Notes: generated by a model not told the origin, from the letters alone. Shown: positions 36,667 through 46,665, numbered from the stretch's first letter. The stretch: DNA of 52,689 nt from Planctomycetota bacterium (GCA_021809365.1 JAKBAC010000005.1:1-52689); one strand, 5' to 3'. Made by a program: numbers and translations.

Positions 36667-37368
36667 TCAACGACGCCGTGGACGCCGCGGGGCACGACCC
36701 GCTCCCGCCGCTTCAACGGCAGCATCCAGATCGGCATACAAGCCCCGATAAATCCACACCTTGATGCCAATGACACCGTAAGGCGTTTCACAATGCACCA
36801 GCCCGTAGGAAATACTCGCCTGCAGCGTATGCAGCGGAATGCTTCCCACAATATGCTTTTCCACCCGGGCGATTTCCGCTCCGCCGATACGCCCCGATAC
36901 CTGAATCTTGATTCCCAGGGCACCGGCGTTCATCGCTCCTTCGGCCTTCTGTTTGAGGACCCGCCGGAATGATGCCCGCTTTTTAAGTTGTTCCGCGATT
37001 CCTTCCGCCACCAGTTTGGCATCCCGATCCGGGTTGCCGATTTCCGCGATCTCAACTTTTACTTTACGCCGCGTCAATTCCTCCAACGCATCCCGCAACT
37101 TATCCACTTCCGCGCCTTTTGGCCCGATGACCACACCGGGACGCGCTGTGTGCAGAATGACCTTCAATTCTTCCCGCGTGCGTTCAATTTCCGTCCGCGC
37201 CACCGCCGCATAAGGCGGTTTACGGTTCAGTCTTTCATCCACAAAATCACGAATCTTCTGGTCTTCCACCAGCAACTCGCCGTAGAGCTTCTTGGGTGCA
37301 AACCACCGGCTGGACCAGCCTTCGGTTATCCCCGTGCGAAACCCAATTGGATTGATTTTCTGACCCAT
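36667..37368 (-). CDS. rpsC: 30S ribosomal protein S3
   Basis: A 233-residue S3 beginning MGQKINPIGFRTGIT, with the KH-domain GVVIGPKGAEVDKLRDALEE and the YGVIGIKVWIYRG C-terminal block. The Arg/Pro tail (RAPRRPRRR) is typical. It lies between rplV and rplP. Confidence 0.98.
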   Translation of the reverse strand: MGQKINPIGFRTGITEGWSSRWFAPKKLYGELLVEDQKIRDFVDERLNRKPPYAAVARTEIERTREELKVILHTARPGVVIGPKGAEVDKLRDALEELTRRKVKVEIAEIGNPDRDAKLVAEGIAEQLKKRASFRRVLKQKAEGAMNAGALGIKIQVSGRIGGAEIARVEKHIVGSIPLHTLQASISYGLVHCETPYGVIGIKVWIYRGLYADLDAAVEAAGAGRAPRRPRRR

Positions 37369-37458
37369 GTTTACCTCTTCACTGCCGGCCGCGTTTCACA
37401 CACGTTCCGGATTCAGTATTTCCGCCCGGTCTTACCTCGACCAGGCCATGTCACGCTT

Positions 37459-37869
37459 TTATGCCGCCGTCGCCTTCACAGCCCGCGGTTTCCTTTTACT
37501 ATTCTTCCGCTCCTGGGCCTCTTGAGCCCGATCCTCAGCACCGGGGGCCACACCAACGGTGATGTGGCACGTACGCTTCAAAATCCGGTAGCTCTTCCCG
37601 CGATCCTTGGGCATCATCCGCTTGATGATCGTCCCCGCATCACAGAAGGATTCTGAAACGAATAAATCATTCACATCAGCATTCTGTTCATCGGCGCTGG
37701 CCACGGCTGATCGCAACACCTTCCCCACCATCACCGCCGCCCGCTTCTTGGAGAACTTCAAAAGATCAAAGGCCTCATCCACGGGCTTGCCACGAATAAG
37801 ATCCGCCACCAGTCGCGCTTTTCTGGGCGCGATCTTGGCGAAACGCCACACTGATATATAGTTTGCCAT
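37459..37869 (-). CDS. rplV: 50S ribosomal protein L22
   Basis: An L22 of about 136 residues with RFAKIAPRKARLVADLIRGKPVDEA and KRMMPKDRGKSYRILKRTCHITV (the tunnel-lining hairpin). ATG 37869 is chosen because AGAGG lies 8 nt before it; upstream in-frame ATGs sit too close. It has a Lys/Ala-rich C-tail. Confidence 0.96.
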   Translation of the reverse strand: MANYISVWRFAKIAPRKARLVADLIRGKPVDEAFDLLKFSKKRAAVMVGKVLRSAVASADEQNADVNDLFVSESFCDAGTIIKRMMPKDRGKSYRILKRTCHITVGVAPGAEDRAQEAQERKNSKRKPRAVKATAA

Positions 37870-37945
37870 ATCCATATCCTCTTTGCTTTGCCATTCCACC
37901 CGGCGGCGCGTGATGCCGGACGGTCATTGGGCCTTCATGCCGATA

Positions 37946-38227
37946 TCAAGCGGCCGCTTCTTCCTTTTTGACCATGCTGTGCCCCTTGAATACGCGGGTG
38001 GGGGCAAATTCCCCGAGCTTGTGACCCACCATGTCTTCCGTCACAAACACGCGCACATGCGTCTTGCCGTTATGCACCATAAAGGTGTGCCCGACAAAAT
38101 CCGGAACGATCGTGCTGGCCCGTGACCAGGTCTTGATCGTATCCTTCGCGTTCCGCTCATTGAGCCGGTTGACCTTCTCCAGAAGGTGATACGCCACAAA
38201 CGGACCTTTTTTTGAGCTTCGACTCAT
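37946..38227 (-). CDS. rpsS: 30S ribosomal protein S19
   Basis: A 93-residue S19 beginning [18 protein letters not shown], with [50 protein letters not shown] sequence. It contacts 16S rRNA in the head. Standard position between rplB and rplV. Confidence 0.98.
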   Translation of the reverse strand: MSRSSKKGPFVAYHLLEKVNRLNERNAKDTIKTWSRASTIVPDFVGHTFMVHNGKTHVRVFVTEDMVGHKLGEFAPTRVFKGHSMVKKEEAAA

Positions 38228-38304
38228 GAATTCCTCGCTCTTATCGAGCTACTTTCATCCAGCCGGGTCGCTTCAGCGCCCGGCTCTGAAAACCTTTGCG
38301 CACC

Positions 38305-39171
38305 TTAACGTCTACGCAATACCGACTCACCATACCGCACCGTCATACGACGACGCATAATTTTGCTTGACGAGTTCTTCCTTGGATTGCGGGTCTTCCC
38401 GCCCTTGGCCGGAACTCCCCATTTGCTCACCGGATGGCGTCCACCGCCGGACCGCCCTTCACCACCACCCAACGGGTGGCTCACCGGGTTCTGCGCCACG
38501 CCGCGCACCGTCGGACGAATCCCCCGATACCGCATTCTCCCCGCTTTGCCCCACCGAATGTTGAACCAGTCCGCATTGCCGATCTGCCCGATGGTCGCCC
38601 GACATTTCCAGTTGATCTGCCGCACTTCACCCGATGGCAGTTGAATCGTGGCGGTACCCGCATCCTTACCGATCAGCCGCGCCACGCCACCGGCGCTGCG
38701 AACAATCCGGCCACCCTGGCCGGGCGTCATTTCAATGTTATGAATTTCAATACCCACCGGGACAATTTCCAGCGGCATCGCGTTGCCGGGAGTTTTTTCA
38801 ATGTCTGGCCGGATTCCGCTTTCAATGGCGTCGCCGACCTTTATTCCCTGCGGTGCCAGAATGTACCGCTTCTCGCCATCCGTGTATTGCAGCAATGCAA
38901 TAAACGAACTGCGATTCGGATCATACTCAATGGATTCCACTTTGGCGGAAATACCGTCTTTATTTCGTTTGAAGTCGATCCGCCTGTAAAGCTGCTTATG
39001 CCCGCCCCCAATGTGCCGACACGTAATCCAGCCCCGATGATTGCGCCCGCCGGTTTTCACCTTGGGTTCCGTGAGCGATTTCTCCGGCTCATTGCGCGTC
39101 AACTCGGTAAACGCGTTGACCGAACTGAATCGCCGACCCGCGGATGTTGGTTTGTAAACTTTAATTGGCAT
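38305..39171 (-). CDS. rplB: 50S ribosomal protein L2
   Basis: A 288-residue L2 starting [19 protein letters not shown], with [25 protein letters not shown] and the C-terminal [20 protein letters not shown] peptidyl-transferase-centre loop. The [11 protein letters not shown] end is normal. It lies between rplW and rpsS. Confidence 0.98.
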   Translation of the reverse strand: MPIKVYKPTSAGRRFSSVNAFTELTRNEPEKSLTEPKVKTGGRNHRGWITCRHIGGGHKQLYRRIDFKRNKDGISAKVESIEYDPNRSSFIALLQYTDGEKRYILAPQGIKVGDAIESGIRPDIEKTPGNAMPLEIVPVGIEIHNIEMTPGQGGRIVRSAGGVARLIGKDAGTATIQLPSGEVRQINWKCRATIGQIGNADWFNIRWGKAGRMRYRGIRPTVRGVAQNPVSHPLGGGEGRSGGGRHPVSKWGVPAKGGKTRNPRKNSSSKIMRRRMTVRYGESVLRRR

Positions 39172-39236
39172 GTTTCACTCACTGATCCACGCCGCCCTCA
39201 CGGGCGGCATAATTTTCTGATCCATCCGGTTACGCT

Positions 39237-39521
39237 TCAATACACTTCAATCTTCTCATCATGGTGTACTTTAACAATCGCTTTTTTCCATGTCGGCGTG
39301 GTTTTCTCGCCGGTTTTGGTACGCTTCGGCTTGCCCGCCACCACCACCGTCCGCACCGCTTCAACATGCACATGATAAAGCGATTCAATGGCCTTTTTGA
39401 TCAAGCCCTTATCCGCCCGGTCATCCACCTCAAATGTATAACTGTTGCGGGCGGTGCCGAAGTGGGCGGTTTTTTCCGTTACCACCGGCCTGCGGACGAC
39501 TTCTGTTAATTCCAGTTCCAT
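39237..39521 (-). CDS. rplW: 50S ribosomal protein L23
   Basis: A 94-residue L23 with VVRRPVVTEKTAHF, YTFEVDDRADKGLIKKAIESLYHVHV and VVVAGKPKRTKTG. It forms the tunnel-exit docking site for trigger factor and SRP. Confidence 0.97.
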   Translation of the reverse strand: MELELTEVVRRPVVTEKTAHFGTARNSYTFEVDDRADKGLIKKAIESLYHVHVEAVRTVVVAGKPKRTKTGEKTTPTWKKAIVKVHHDEKIEVY

Positions 39522-39572
39522 GATTTACTTCCCGTTTCTTTCACATCACTTCGGACCATCGCCAGGCCGGTG

Positions 39573-40214
39573 TTAAGAAGCCTTTATTTCCGGTTTCGCC
39601 GCATTCAATACACCCTCCAGCGCGTCGCGTGTCATCAGCAATGTCCGCGATTGAAGAATGTCATACGCATTAAGCTCCGCCGCCGGTTTAATGGTCGCCG
39701 TCGGAATATTCCGTGTTGATCTCAGTAAATTCTGATCCACGCCCACCGGTGCGATCAAGACGGTACGATCCACCCGCAGCGCCTTGAGCACGTTGGTCAT
39801 TTCTTTGGTTTTGCAGGTTGGAAAATTGATTTGATCGAGGATTTTGAGCGTGTTGGATTGAATCTTGGCGAGAATGGCGTTATTGCGGGCCAGACGACGT
39901 TGTTGAATCGGCATCGACTGCCGAAACTCCCGCGGCTTTTTGCCGAACGCCATGCCGCCGCCTTTCATTACGTTCGTCCGCAGATTACCGCGCCGTGCGT
40001 TGCCCGTATGCTTCTGGGCATACAGTTTTTTCGTGGAGCCTTCCACTTCGCCGCGATCCTTGGTTGCAACGGTTCCCTGCCGCTGGTTGGCGTGATACAT
40101 CACCACGGCCTGCTTGAGCAATGCCGGGCGGACCTGACCGCCCAACAGCGCTTCATCCAGCGCAAACTTTGCCACTTCCTGGCCTGTCTGGTTATATATG
40201 GGCAATTCAATCAT
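39573..40214 (-). CDS. rplD: 50S ribosomal protein L4
   Basis: A 213-residue L4 with QTGQEVAKFALDEALLGGQV, GSTKKLYAQKHTGNARRG (the tunnel loop) and PTRDALEGVL-like end. In enteric bacteria L4 represses the S10 operon through its leader. A comparable site is not identified here, but see the 260-nt spacer upstream of rplC. Confidence 0.98.
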   Translation of the reverse strand: MIELPIYNQTGQEVAKFALDEALLGGQVRPALLKQAVVMYHANQRQGTVATKDRGEVEGSTKKLYAQKHTGNARRGNLRTNVMKGGGMAFGKKPREFRQSMPIQQRRLARNNAILAKIQSNTLKILDQINFPTCKTKEMTNVLKALRVDRTVLIAPVGVDQNLLRSTRNIPTATIKPAAELNAYDILQSRTLLMTRDALEGVLNAAKPEIKAS

Positions 40215-40277
40215 GAGCCATCACCTGATTTTTCCGGGCCTTGGCTTTTACACCGGCCCGTTTTGTTCACATAAGTC

Positions 40278-40970
40278 TTAAACAGCCACCGGAATTTTCT
40301 TGGTCTTCGCCTGACGCACAAATACCAGGCCGCCATTGGCCCCCGGCACCGCGCCTTTAATCAGCAGAAGATGCTTTTCCTTGTCCACACCCACCAACGC
40401 CAGATTGCGGGCCGTCACCTGCTCCACACCCATCTGACCCGCCATCTTCTTGCCCTTCTTGATGCCGCGGCCATGACCACGCGGGGCCTGACCACCGCCG
40501 ATGCCGCCCGGCGATCGGTGCTTACGCTCCGTACCGTGCGACGCGCACTGCCCGCCGAAGTTCCAGCGCTTCATGACGCCCTGAAATCCCTTGCCCTTGC
40601 TGGTGCCCACCACATCCACCCATTTGATGGCGTCAAATGTGGACACGTCCAGTGTGGCTCCCGCCGCCACCGTCGGCTTCTCCGTCAGACGCACTTCCCG
40701 GAAGAACCGCTTGGCCGATGTCTGCCCGGTCTTCTTGCAGTGCCCGACAATCGGCTTGGTGCTCCGCCGATCTTTAATGTCTTCAAACCCAAGCTGAACG
40801 GCGTTGTAGCCATCCTTGCCTTCTTCGGTTTTCACCTGGGTCACCACGCACGGACCGGCCTGAACCACCGTAATTGGAATGATGGTTCCAGCCGCGTCGT
40901 AGACCTGCGTCATGCCGACCTTGCGGCCAAGCAATGCAGCCAATAAATTATTGTTACCATTATCGCTCAT
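40278..40970 (-). CDS. rplC: 50S ribosomal protein L3
   Basis: A 230-residue L3 with LLGRKVGMTQVYDAAGTIIP, the long finger loop RKHRSPGGIGGGQAPRGHGRGIKKGKKMAGQMG and LLLIKGAVPGANGGLVFV. AGAGG precedes the ATG. It is the second gene of the operon and is separated from rpsJ by an unusually long gap. Confidence 0.98.
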   Translation of the reverse strand: MSDNGNNNLLAALLGRKVGMTQVYDAAGTIIPITVVQAGPCVVTQVKTEEGKDGYNAVQLGFEDIKDRRSTKPIVGHCKKTGQTSAKRFFREVRLTEKPTVAAGATLDVSTFDAIKWVDVVGTSKGKGFQGVMKRWNFGGQCASHGTERKHRSPGGIGGGQAPRGHGRGIKKGKKMAGQMGVEQVTARNLALVGVDKEKHLLLIKGAVPGANGGLVFVRQAKTKKIPVAV

Positions 40971-41230
40971 GGCATACCTCTGCCGTCGTTACGCTCATCT
41001 GGGAACCCGTTGTCCGTATGCGAATACGGTGTCAGGTTCTCCCGGATATCCCGTCCAGTCGCACCGCGACGCTTTCACACGTCCCGATAACACCGGCTCT
41101 GCGAGGCAAGACCCGTGAACGTTCTACAAGAACATTGCAACCGGCTTGCCCGAGATCACTCAGGTGGCGATGAACGACGGAATTTAACCGTTCATGCCGC
41201 GTGAAACCAAATCTCCGATGGAAATCCGGT
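40971..41230 (-). other. 260-nt noncoding spacer between rpsJ and rplC
   Basis: The first two S10-operon genes are normally a few tens of bases apart. Here 260 nt lack an ORF of useful size. The minus strand contains CCGTAT-TCGC-ATACGG (six-pair stem, tetraloop) near 41020-41035 and GTTCT-TGT-AGAAC near 41120. It could hold an autoregulatory mRNA site or an internal promoter. Its function is unknown. Confidence 0.6.
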
Positions 41231-41557
41231 TTACGCCTTGATCTTCACAAACACACCCGCCGGAACCACCAGCCTGTTCAAGGCCTCAATGGTCCGCGGA
41301 GTGGGTTCCATAATCTCTATAATCCGCTTATGGGTGCGGATTTCAAACTGCTCCCGGCTCTTCTTGTCAATATGGGGAGAGCGGAGAACCGTAAATTTCT
41401 CAATGCGCGTCGGCAACGGGATCGGGCCGAACACTTTGGCGCTCGTCCGCTTGGCATGATCCACGATCTCCTTGGCCGAGGAATCCAACGCCCGATGATC
41501 GTAGGCTTCCATACGGATGCGAATTCTTTCATGTGGCGCTGTTGCTGCTGCTGACAT
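41231..41557 (-). CDS. rpsJ: 30S ribosomal protein S10
   Basis: A 108-residue S10 with [67 protein letters not shown] and the GVFVKIKA end. It is the first gene of the cluster and, in many bacteria, partners NusB in antitermination. Confidence 0.98.
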   Translation of the reverse strand: MSAAATAPHERIRIRMEAYDHRALDSSAKEIVDHAKRTSAKVFGPIPLPTRIEKFTVLRSPHIDKKSREQFEIRTHKRIIEIMEPTPRTIEALNRLVVPAGVFVKIKA

Positions 41558-41677
41558 AGCTGAACTACCCGTTATACCCGCGTTATTTTTATTTCAATCC
41601 AACCGGCGAACTACACGTCCGCCAAGCTGTTTCACCCGCCACCGCCAACTGGATTTAACCCATTGGTTCAGAAGCAA

Positions 41678-41713
41678 GATTGGGTAGTATACCCAATCCA
41701 GTTTTCCTGTCAA
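41678..41713 (-). promoter_or_regulatory. S10 operon promoter with overlapping palindrome
   Basis: On the minus strand TTGACA (41713-41708) is followed after 16 nt by TATACT (41691-41686), a strong sigma-70 promoter about 120 nt upstream of rpsJ. The -10 box lies within a perfect 9-bp inverted repeat GATTGGGTA-gta-TACCCAATC (41678-41698), which may be an operator. Confidence 0.8.
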
Positions 41714-42135
41714 TTCATTTCAAATCATTTTTGCAGATTATTGTTGACTTGTAAAAACGCCTGTGACTATCTCCGTCCAAGGGTACGGGCGGGTAAAAAC
41801 GAGCAAGTTATCACAAATTTTGCGGTTAATCCCGTCGTCGTCGCCGCAGCGACAAAGTTGTTCGTTGTCGCTACTCGTTACTCATTGTTCGTTGAAACTG
41901 GCCTCCGTTACCTCGTGGTAAATATGGTCGTCGCATCGCGCAAATACTTTTTTAGTCGCGTTTTGGTATTTCCGCGTTTTCCGCGACTCCGCGTGAAGGT
42001 TTTGTTGCGGCGCAGCCGCGCCGGGATAATAATCCTGTGCCGTTTTTCTCCGAGTGCATGAATGGCGATGTATTACCATGGGGGCATCATGAAGGTGCCA
42101 TGAGGGCGCTATTCAGGTGGTCAGGATACGAATGT
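41714..42135. other. Repeat-bearing intergenic region, rpsJ to prepilin gene
   Basis: No gene is visible. It contains the 7-nt-period tract at 41857-41894, a CCGCG-rich stretch (41970-41998) with repeated CCGCG units, and a GGCGC/GCGCC stem at about 42010-42022. Confidence 0.5.
41857..41894. repeat. Degenerate 7-nt-period repeat
   Basis: Units such as CTACTCG, TTACTCA and TTGTTCG follow one another in 7-nt steps. Related tracts lie at 46449-46497 (reverse orientation, ACGAGCA units) and 46519-46540. Confidence 0.6.
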
Positions 42136-42891
42136 TTACTGGTAGAAGTTCATCGCGCCGGACCAGGTGTAGCCGATTTGCATCTGCTTGAGATTTTTCC
42201 AGCTTACTGAGCCATCATTATACAGGCTGTTGCCGCCATCGGGCTGGCCGGTGCCGGAGACCATGTGATTCGATGCGGGGAGCGGGCCGGGCCAGGTCCA
42301 GTTGCCGACCCAGTTGGCCGTCAGATCGCCGGCGAGAATGCTCTCCCCGGCATCCGTGGGCTGCTGTGTAAATACATCCGTGTAATTTCCCGGGACCTGT
42401 TTAAGTTGATAATAGTAACAATAATCGTAATCAATGTTCGTCCAATTAATCGGCGCGCCGGTGTTGACCAGCGCGGGCAGATATGCGCCGACCGCAGCGA
42501 TGTTGGGGCCGTAATATCCCGGTTGAGGGCAATAAAACATCGTAGGCACCGGGATTATTCCGGTGATGTACAACAGGCCCAGGCCCGCCGGTTGCGCTTG
42601 GCCCGTCTGTGCACTTACACCATTGATCATACCGCGGAACGGCAACTCCGAACCGGTGTTCGCATTATACGCATTGCACGGATATTGATTCTGATTATTC
42701 CCGGCATAAATTTGTATCGCCTGCCCGATGCCCCTGAGATTCGCTGAGCACTGCGTGCGTTGGGCAAGAATCCGTGCCTGGCCAAGCGCCGGCAGGAGCA
42801 ATGAGATCAATACCACGATGATCGTAATAACCACCAGCATTTCGATCATGGTAAAACCGTGGTGTTTTGTCTTGACCTTGTTGCGCAACAT
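42136..42891 (-). CDS. Type IV prepilin-like secreted protein (DUF1559-like)
   Basis: A 251-residue protein with a prepilin leader: [18 protein letters not shown], cleaved after Gly and methylated on Phe by a prepilin peptidase. The helical stem ends [10 protein letters not shown], followed by [22 protein letters not shown], characteristic of the large planctomycete family. The C-terminus has an H-x(n)-DG-like motif ([20 protein letters not shown], then GSVSWKN). It probably belongs to a secretion or surface fibre system, but no pilus machinery is nearby. The start is ATG 42891; TTG 42897 is closer to GGAGG and also possible. Confidence 0.85.
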   Translation of the reverse strand: MLRNKVKTKHHGFTMIEMLVVITIIVVLISLLLPALGQARILAQRTQCSANLRGIGQAIQIYAGNNQNQYPCNAYNANTGSELPFRGMINGVSAQTGQAQPAGLGLLYITGIIPVPTMFYCPQPGYYGPNIAAVGAYLPALVNTGAPINWTNIDYDYCYYYQLKQVPGNYTDVFTQQPTDAGESILAGDLTANWVGNWTWPGPLPASNHMVSGTGQPDGGNSLYNDGSVSWKNLKQMQIGYTWSGAMNFYQ

Positions 42892-42897
42892 GTTCAA

Positions 42898-43221
42898 GCG
42901 GCCTCCGGAACTCCGCAGGGGCGGAAAAATGCCCTCGTACGCCTACGGCTGTACGAACGACAAACAGTGACCTCAATTCAAATACTCGCCACACTTAATG
43001 AAAGGACGCATGGCGAAAATTAATGCCTGATCGATCTGATTCTCTCAGGTTATGCGATTACTTATCGGCGGAAAATGCCATGCTTATTGAACTTTTACGC
43101 ACATAACAGACAATGATTCCAGTAGCTCCTATAAAACCCACACGCATTGCGCGATTTCCGCCGTTATTAATCAGGGCGCCTTGAGGCTCCGGCGCACAAT
43201 GGTTAACTTCCGAATTAGCGG
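42898..43221 (-). other. Leader of the prepilin gene; hairpin with T-tract
   Basis: No gene is visible. On the minus strand TCGTAC-A-GCC-GTA-GGC-GTACGA (42956-42935, 9 pairs with one bulge) is followed by GGGCATTTTTCC, resembling a terminator or attenuator about 45 nt before the start. A GCGCC/GGCGC stem lies near 43165-43190 after nadE. Confidence 0.5.
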
Positions 43222-44910
43222 CTAATCCCGCGCATCGGGCTCGGTCGCCATCGCCGCCGGATCATACCGCTGCGCTATGGGCATTCTCCGGCCATAACCG
43301 AAAGCGCGCGAGGTAACTTTTAATCCCGGCGGCATTTGCTTGCGCTTATATTCATTGAGATCCACCAGTCGGGCCACGCGTAAGACTGTATCTTTATCAA
43401 AACCTGCCGCGATGATTTCCCAGACGGATTTTTCTTCTTCCACATACTGGTGCAAAATCGCATCCAGGATAGGATACGCCGGCAAACTGTCCTGATCGGT
43501 TTGATTGGGGCGCAATTCCGCGCTGGGCGGTTTGGTCAGAGAGCCTTCCGGAATCGGCGGCACGGTACCGCTCTTTTGGCACTGCGCATTGATATATCGC
43601 GCCAACTCATAAACCATCATTTTGGGCACATCGCTGATGACCGCCAGCCCACCGCACATATCACCGTACAGTGTGCAATATCCGGTGGCTACTTCACTTT
43701 TGTTGCCGGTGGTCAACAACAGATGGCCAAACTTGTTGGATAGCGCCATGAGTAGATTACCACGAATGCGCGCCTGTAAATTTTCCTCGGCCAGTCCGGG
43801 CGCGACATTCTGAAACAACGGCTGCAGAGCTGATTCCATGGCATGATGCGCCGTTTCAATGGGTAAAACGTGAAAATGAATGCCAAGTGTCCGCGCCAGC
43901 TGGCGCGCATCGCTCAAGCTGTGCTCGGAGCTATAACGCGATGGCAGCGCCACGCCGGTGACATTTTCCTTCCCCAGAGCTTCGGTAGCCAGCGCCGCCA
44001 CCACGGCGGAATCAATACCGCCCGAAAGCCCCAGTACCGCGGTTTTGAAGCCGCATTTATGTGCGTAATCGCGCACGCCCAATACCAGCGCCGCATGAAC
44101 GGATGCGATCCCGTTGCGGGGTGGCCGGCAATCCATTTTCACCGGGCCGGGCAAATCAAAGACCACCAGGTCTTCTTCAAAATCCCGCCCCTGCGCCAGT
44201 AGATTGCCCGCCGCGTCAAAGGCCATCGAACAGCCGTCAAAAATCAACTCATCATTGGCTCCCACCTGATTCACATAAACAATCGGCATGTTCCAGCGCC
44301 GGGCCTGATGGCTGATGAGCTTACGCCGAAAATCATTTTTGCCCAGTGTAAAAGGTGATGCGCTGATATTTACCAGTATATTGGCACCCGCTTTGGCCAG
44401 CGCTTCCACCGGATTAAAGTGATACAACTGCCGACCGATCATCTGCTCATCATTCCATAAATCCTCACAGATTGACAAGCCGATGCGATGCGGCCCATGC
44501 ATAAAGGTTTCTGTTTTGGGGCCAGGTTCAAAGTACCGGCTTTCATCAAAGACATCATACGTGGGCAGCAGGCTTTTGATGCCGCAATGCAGCAGCGCTC
44601 CGTCCCGCAGCACGGCTACGGCATTGTAGAGCATGCGTCCCGGCGGACGGCTATTTTGCCGGGCATATCCCACCAACGTGGTAATTCCCCGGCTGTGCTC
44701 CGCGATGCGCGCTATCGCCTCCTCCATTTGCCTTAATACGCTGGGTTTAAGGAGCAAATCCCGCGGCGGATAGCCAATGACGGATAACTCCGGCGTGACC
44801 AGCAGTTCCACCCCTTGTTCGACAGCGCGCGTGATGACGGCGTTAATGCGGCGCGTGTTGCCGTCAATATCGCCAACGGTGGGATTGAGCTGGGCCATGG
44901 CAATGCGCAT
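43222..44910 (-). CDS. nadE: NAD+ synthetase, glutamine-hydrolysing
   Basis: A 562-residue two-domain enzyme making NAD from deamido-NAD, ATP and glutamine. The N-terminal nitrilase-like glutaminase (about 1-250) shows TPELSVIGYPPRDL (Glu), GIKSLLPTYDVFDE (Lys) and LSICEDLWND (Cys). The C-terminal synthetase has the ATP loop VLGLSGGIDSAVVAALA and GTVPPIPEGSLTKPPSAELRPNQTDQDSLP. AGGA lies 9 nt before the ATG. It is downstream of recA on the same strand but separated from it by repeat R2. Confidence 0.96.
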   Translation of the reverse strand: MRIAMAQLNPTVGDIDGNTRRINAVITRAVEQGVELLVTPELSVIGYPPRDLLLKPSVLRQMEEAIARIAEHSRGITTLVGYARQNSRPPGRMLYNAVAVLRDGALLHCGIKSLLPTYDVFDESRYFEPGPKTETFMHGPHRIGLSICEDLWNDEQMIGRQLYHFNPVEALAKAGANILVNISASPFTLGKNDFRRKLISHQARRWNMPIVYVNQVGANDELIFDGCSMAFDAAGNLLAQGRDFEEDLVVFDLPGPVKMDCRPPRNGIASVHAALVLGVRDYAHKCGFKTAVLGLSGGIDSAVVAALATEALGKENVTGVALPSRYSSEHSLSDARQLARTLGIHFHVLPIETAHHAMESALQPLFQNVAPGLAEENLQARIRGNLLMALSNKFGHLLLTTGNKSEVATGYCTLYGDMCGGLAVISDVPKMMVYELARYINAQCQKSGTVPPIPEGSLTKPPSAELRPNQTDQDSLPAYPILDAILHQYVEEEKSVWEIIAAGFDKDTVLRVARLVDLNEYKRKQMPPGLKVTSRAFGYGRRMPIAQRYDPAAMATEPDARD

Positions 44911-45040
44911 GAATCGCGATCCTTTCCAACACTGCTTACTCTATTCTATTGCAGTTGCGCGAAGGTTGCATGGCGCGGCACGAAAAAATCAGCGCTGACA
45001 CCCCACGATTTTGGCGCATGAGTTGCATTTCCGCGGAAAA

Positions 45041-45150
45041 CGCGCGGTGCAAGCACACGCGGCTAAGAAAGGATTTGAGATTTCAAATTTTAGATCGTGC
45101 AACGGGATGGGTTGTTCCGGTAAGCTGGTACGGATTAATTACCACGCCCA
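45041..45150. repeat. Composite palindromic repeat R2, copy 2
   Basis: It has the same order as 13333-13492: CGCGGTGCAAGCACACGCGG then CTAA, GGATTTGAGATTTCAAATTT and, further on, CGGATTAATTACCACGCC. The central repeat unit is absent. It lies just after recA and before nadE. A shorter relative of the last part lies at about 46675-46703. Confidence 0.75.
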
Positions 45151-46275
45151 TCAGCGCGCGGCCTTTACGGCTACGCGCTCCGCTGACGCTTCGGATTTCG
45201 CCGCCGGTTTAACATCGCGAATGTCCGGCTTGGGCGTGGCCGATGCGGCGGCGGGCTTATCTGCCAGCGGCGGCACCAGGCGTTTGGCCAGGATTTTCTC
45301 ACGAATTTCCGCGGCGGCGTCGCGATTGTCTTTGAGGAATTGCCGCGCCTGCTCGCGGCCCTGCCCCATGCGCGCGGGGCCATAACTGAACCAGGCCCCG
45401 CTTTTTTCAATGATGTTGTCCGCCACGGCGATGTCCAGCAGATCGCCTTCATAGCTGATGCCGCTGTCAAAGAGAATGTCAAATTCCGCCTCACGGAACG
45501 GCGGAGCAATTTTATTTTTCACCACTTTGGCCCGCACATGGTTGCCGATGGCGACTTCCCCCTCTTTAATGGTATTCATGCGCCGGATATCAATACGCAC
45601 GGAACTGTAGAATTTCAAGGCCCTTCCACCGGTGGTGGTTTCCGGATTGCCGAACATCACGCCGATTTTTTCACGAATCTGATTGATGAAAATCACCAGC
45701 GTCTTGCTTTTGGAGACCGCACCCGTGAGTTTCCGCATGGCCTGGCTCATCAATCGTGCCTGCATACCCATGGAGGCATCGCCCATTTCCCCTTCGATTT
45801 CAGCTTTGGGAATCAATGCCGCCACCGAATCCACCACAATCACATCCACCGCGTTGGAGCGTACCAGCAGTTCTACAATTTCCAGCGCCTGTTCGCCCGT
45901 ATCGGGCTGGCTGACCAGCAATTCCCGCAGGCTTACTCCCAGCCGCTTGGCCCAGGTGGGATCCAGCGCGTGCTCCGCATCCACAAACGCGGCCACACCA
46001 CCGAGTTTCTGGGCCTCACCGATGACGTGCAAACAAAGAGTGGTTTTGCCGGAAGACTCCGGACCGAATACTTCCACGATTCTGCCGCGCGGGATTCCCT
46101 TGCCGCCCAGCGCAATATCCAGCCCCAATGACCCGGTCGGAATGCCTTCAATGGCCAGCATATTGACGCCGTCCATTTTCATAATGGCACCCTTGCCGAA
46201 GTTTTTTTCAATTTGCGATAACGCCCGCTCCAGAGCCTGGTCGCGTGCCGTGGAAGCCGCCGCATCTTTCGACAT
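45151..46275 (-). CDS. recA: Recombinase A
   Basis: A 374-residue RecA that forms filaments on single-stranded DNA. Walker A is GPESSGKTT (71-79 from the chosen start), followed by [29 protein letters not shown] and [30 protein letters not shown] (the L2 loop). ATG 46275 (MSKDAAAS) is chosen with GAG 6 nt upstream. The tail past about 335 is Ala/Lys/Pro-rich and net basic rather than acidic as in E. coli. Confidence 0.97.
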   Translation of the reverse strand: MSKDAAASTARDQALERALSQIEKNFGKGAIMKMDGVNMLAIEGIPTGSLGLDIALGGKGIPRGRIVEVFGPESSGKTTLCLHVIGEAQKLGGVAAFVDAEHALDPTWAKRLGVSLRELLVSQPDTGEQALEIVELLVRSNAVDVIVVDSVAALIPKAEIEGEMGDASMGMQARLMSQAMRKLTGAVSKSKTLVIFINQIREKIGVMFGNPETTTGGRALKFYSSVRIDIRRMNTIKEGEVAIGNHVRAKVVKNKIAPPFREAEFDILFDSGISYEGDLLDIAVADNIIEKSGAWFSYGPARMGQGREQARQFLKDNRDAAAEIREKILAKRLVPPLADKPAAASATPKPDIRDVKPAAKSEASAERVAVKAAR

Positions 46276-46336
46276 GATCATCTCGCTGTAAAAATCCAAC
46301 TCCAAGCCTCCGCAACCAAGCGAAAGCATGACGATG

Positions 46337-46364
46337 ATAATACCTAACTAACTGCGAACGTCAA
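46337..46364 (-). promoter_or_regulatory. recA promoter
   Basis: The minus strand has TTGACG (46364-46359), a 16-nt spacer and TATTAT (46342-46337), about 65 nt upstream of the recA start. No LexA box of the CTGT-N8-ACAG or GAAC-N4-GTTC type was found across it, so SOS control is not evident. Confidence 0.7.
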
Positions 46365-46448
46365 GCGATTGAAATTTATACCGGTCGCGCGACAGCGGCA
46401 GTCCGTCCGGGCACGCAGTGGCGGCGGCCCGATTAGAGCAGGTGTGGG

Positions 46449-46540
46449 AACAACGAACAACAGGGCGCTGCGCTTAACGAGCAACGAGCAACAACTGAAT
46501 TGTCACGTCCAGCGGTCTACTTTCTATTTTCTATTTTCAA
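46449..46540. repeat. 7-nt-period repeat tracts
   Basis: ACGAGCA occurs in tandem (46477-46490), flanked by AACAACGAACAAC. A second tract, TATTTTC repeated with a 7-nt step, lies at 46519-46540. They adjoin R1 copy 2. Confidence 0.65.
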
Positions 46541-46544
46541 GGTG

Positions 46545-46665
46545 CCGCTGCGGCGGCTGGAGCAGGAGATCAGGTGATAGTTGAGCAGTAGAGCACATAA
46601 GGCTGGAACTAAAGTGATGCTGTCGCAAGATGAGGCAATCTCTGCGGTCCAGTGCTCTGTCACGC
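46545..46665 (-). repeat. Dispersed repeat family R1, copy 2
   Basis: Reverse-complement match to 6387-6501, including the CATCTTGCGACAGCATCACT core and the GAGCAC/GTGCTC pair. Near its right end, GTCACGC, the sequences diverge, marking the element boundary. Confidence 0.8.

Noticed and set aside
46276..46400. LexA box in the recA promoter
   Set aside because: Neither the CTGT-N8-ACAG nor the GAAC-N4-GTTC form is present.
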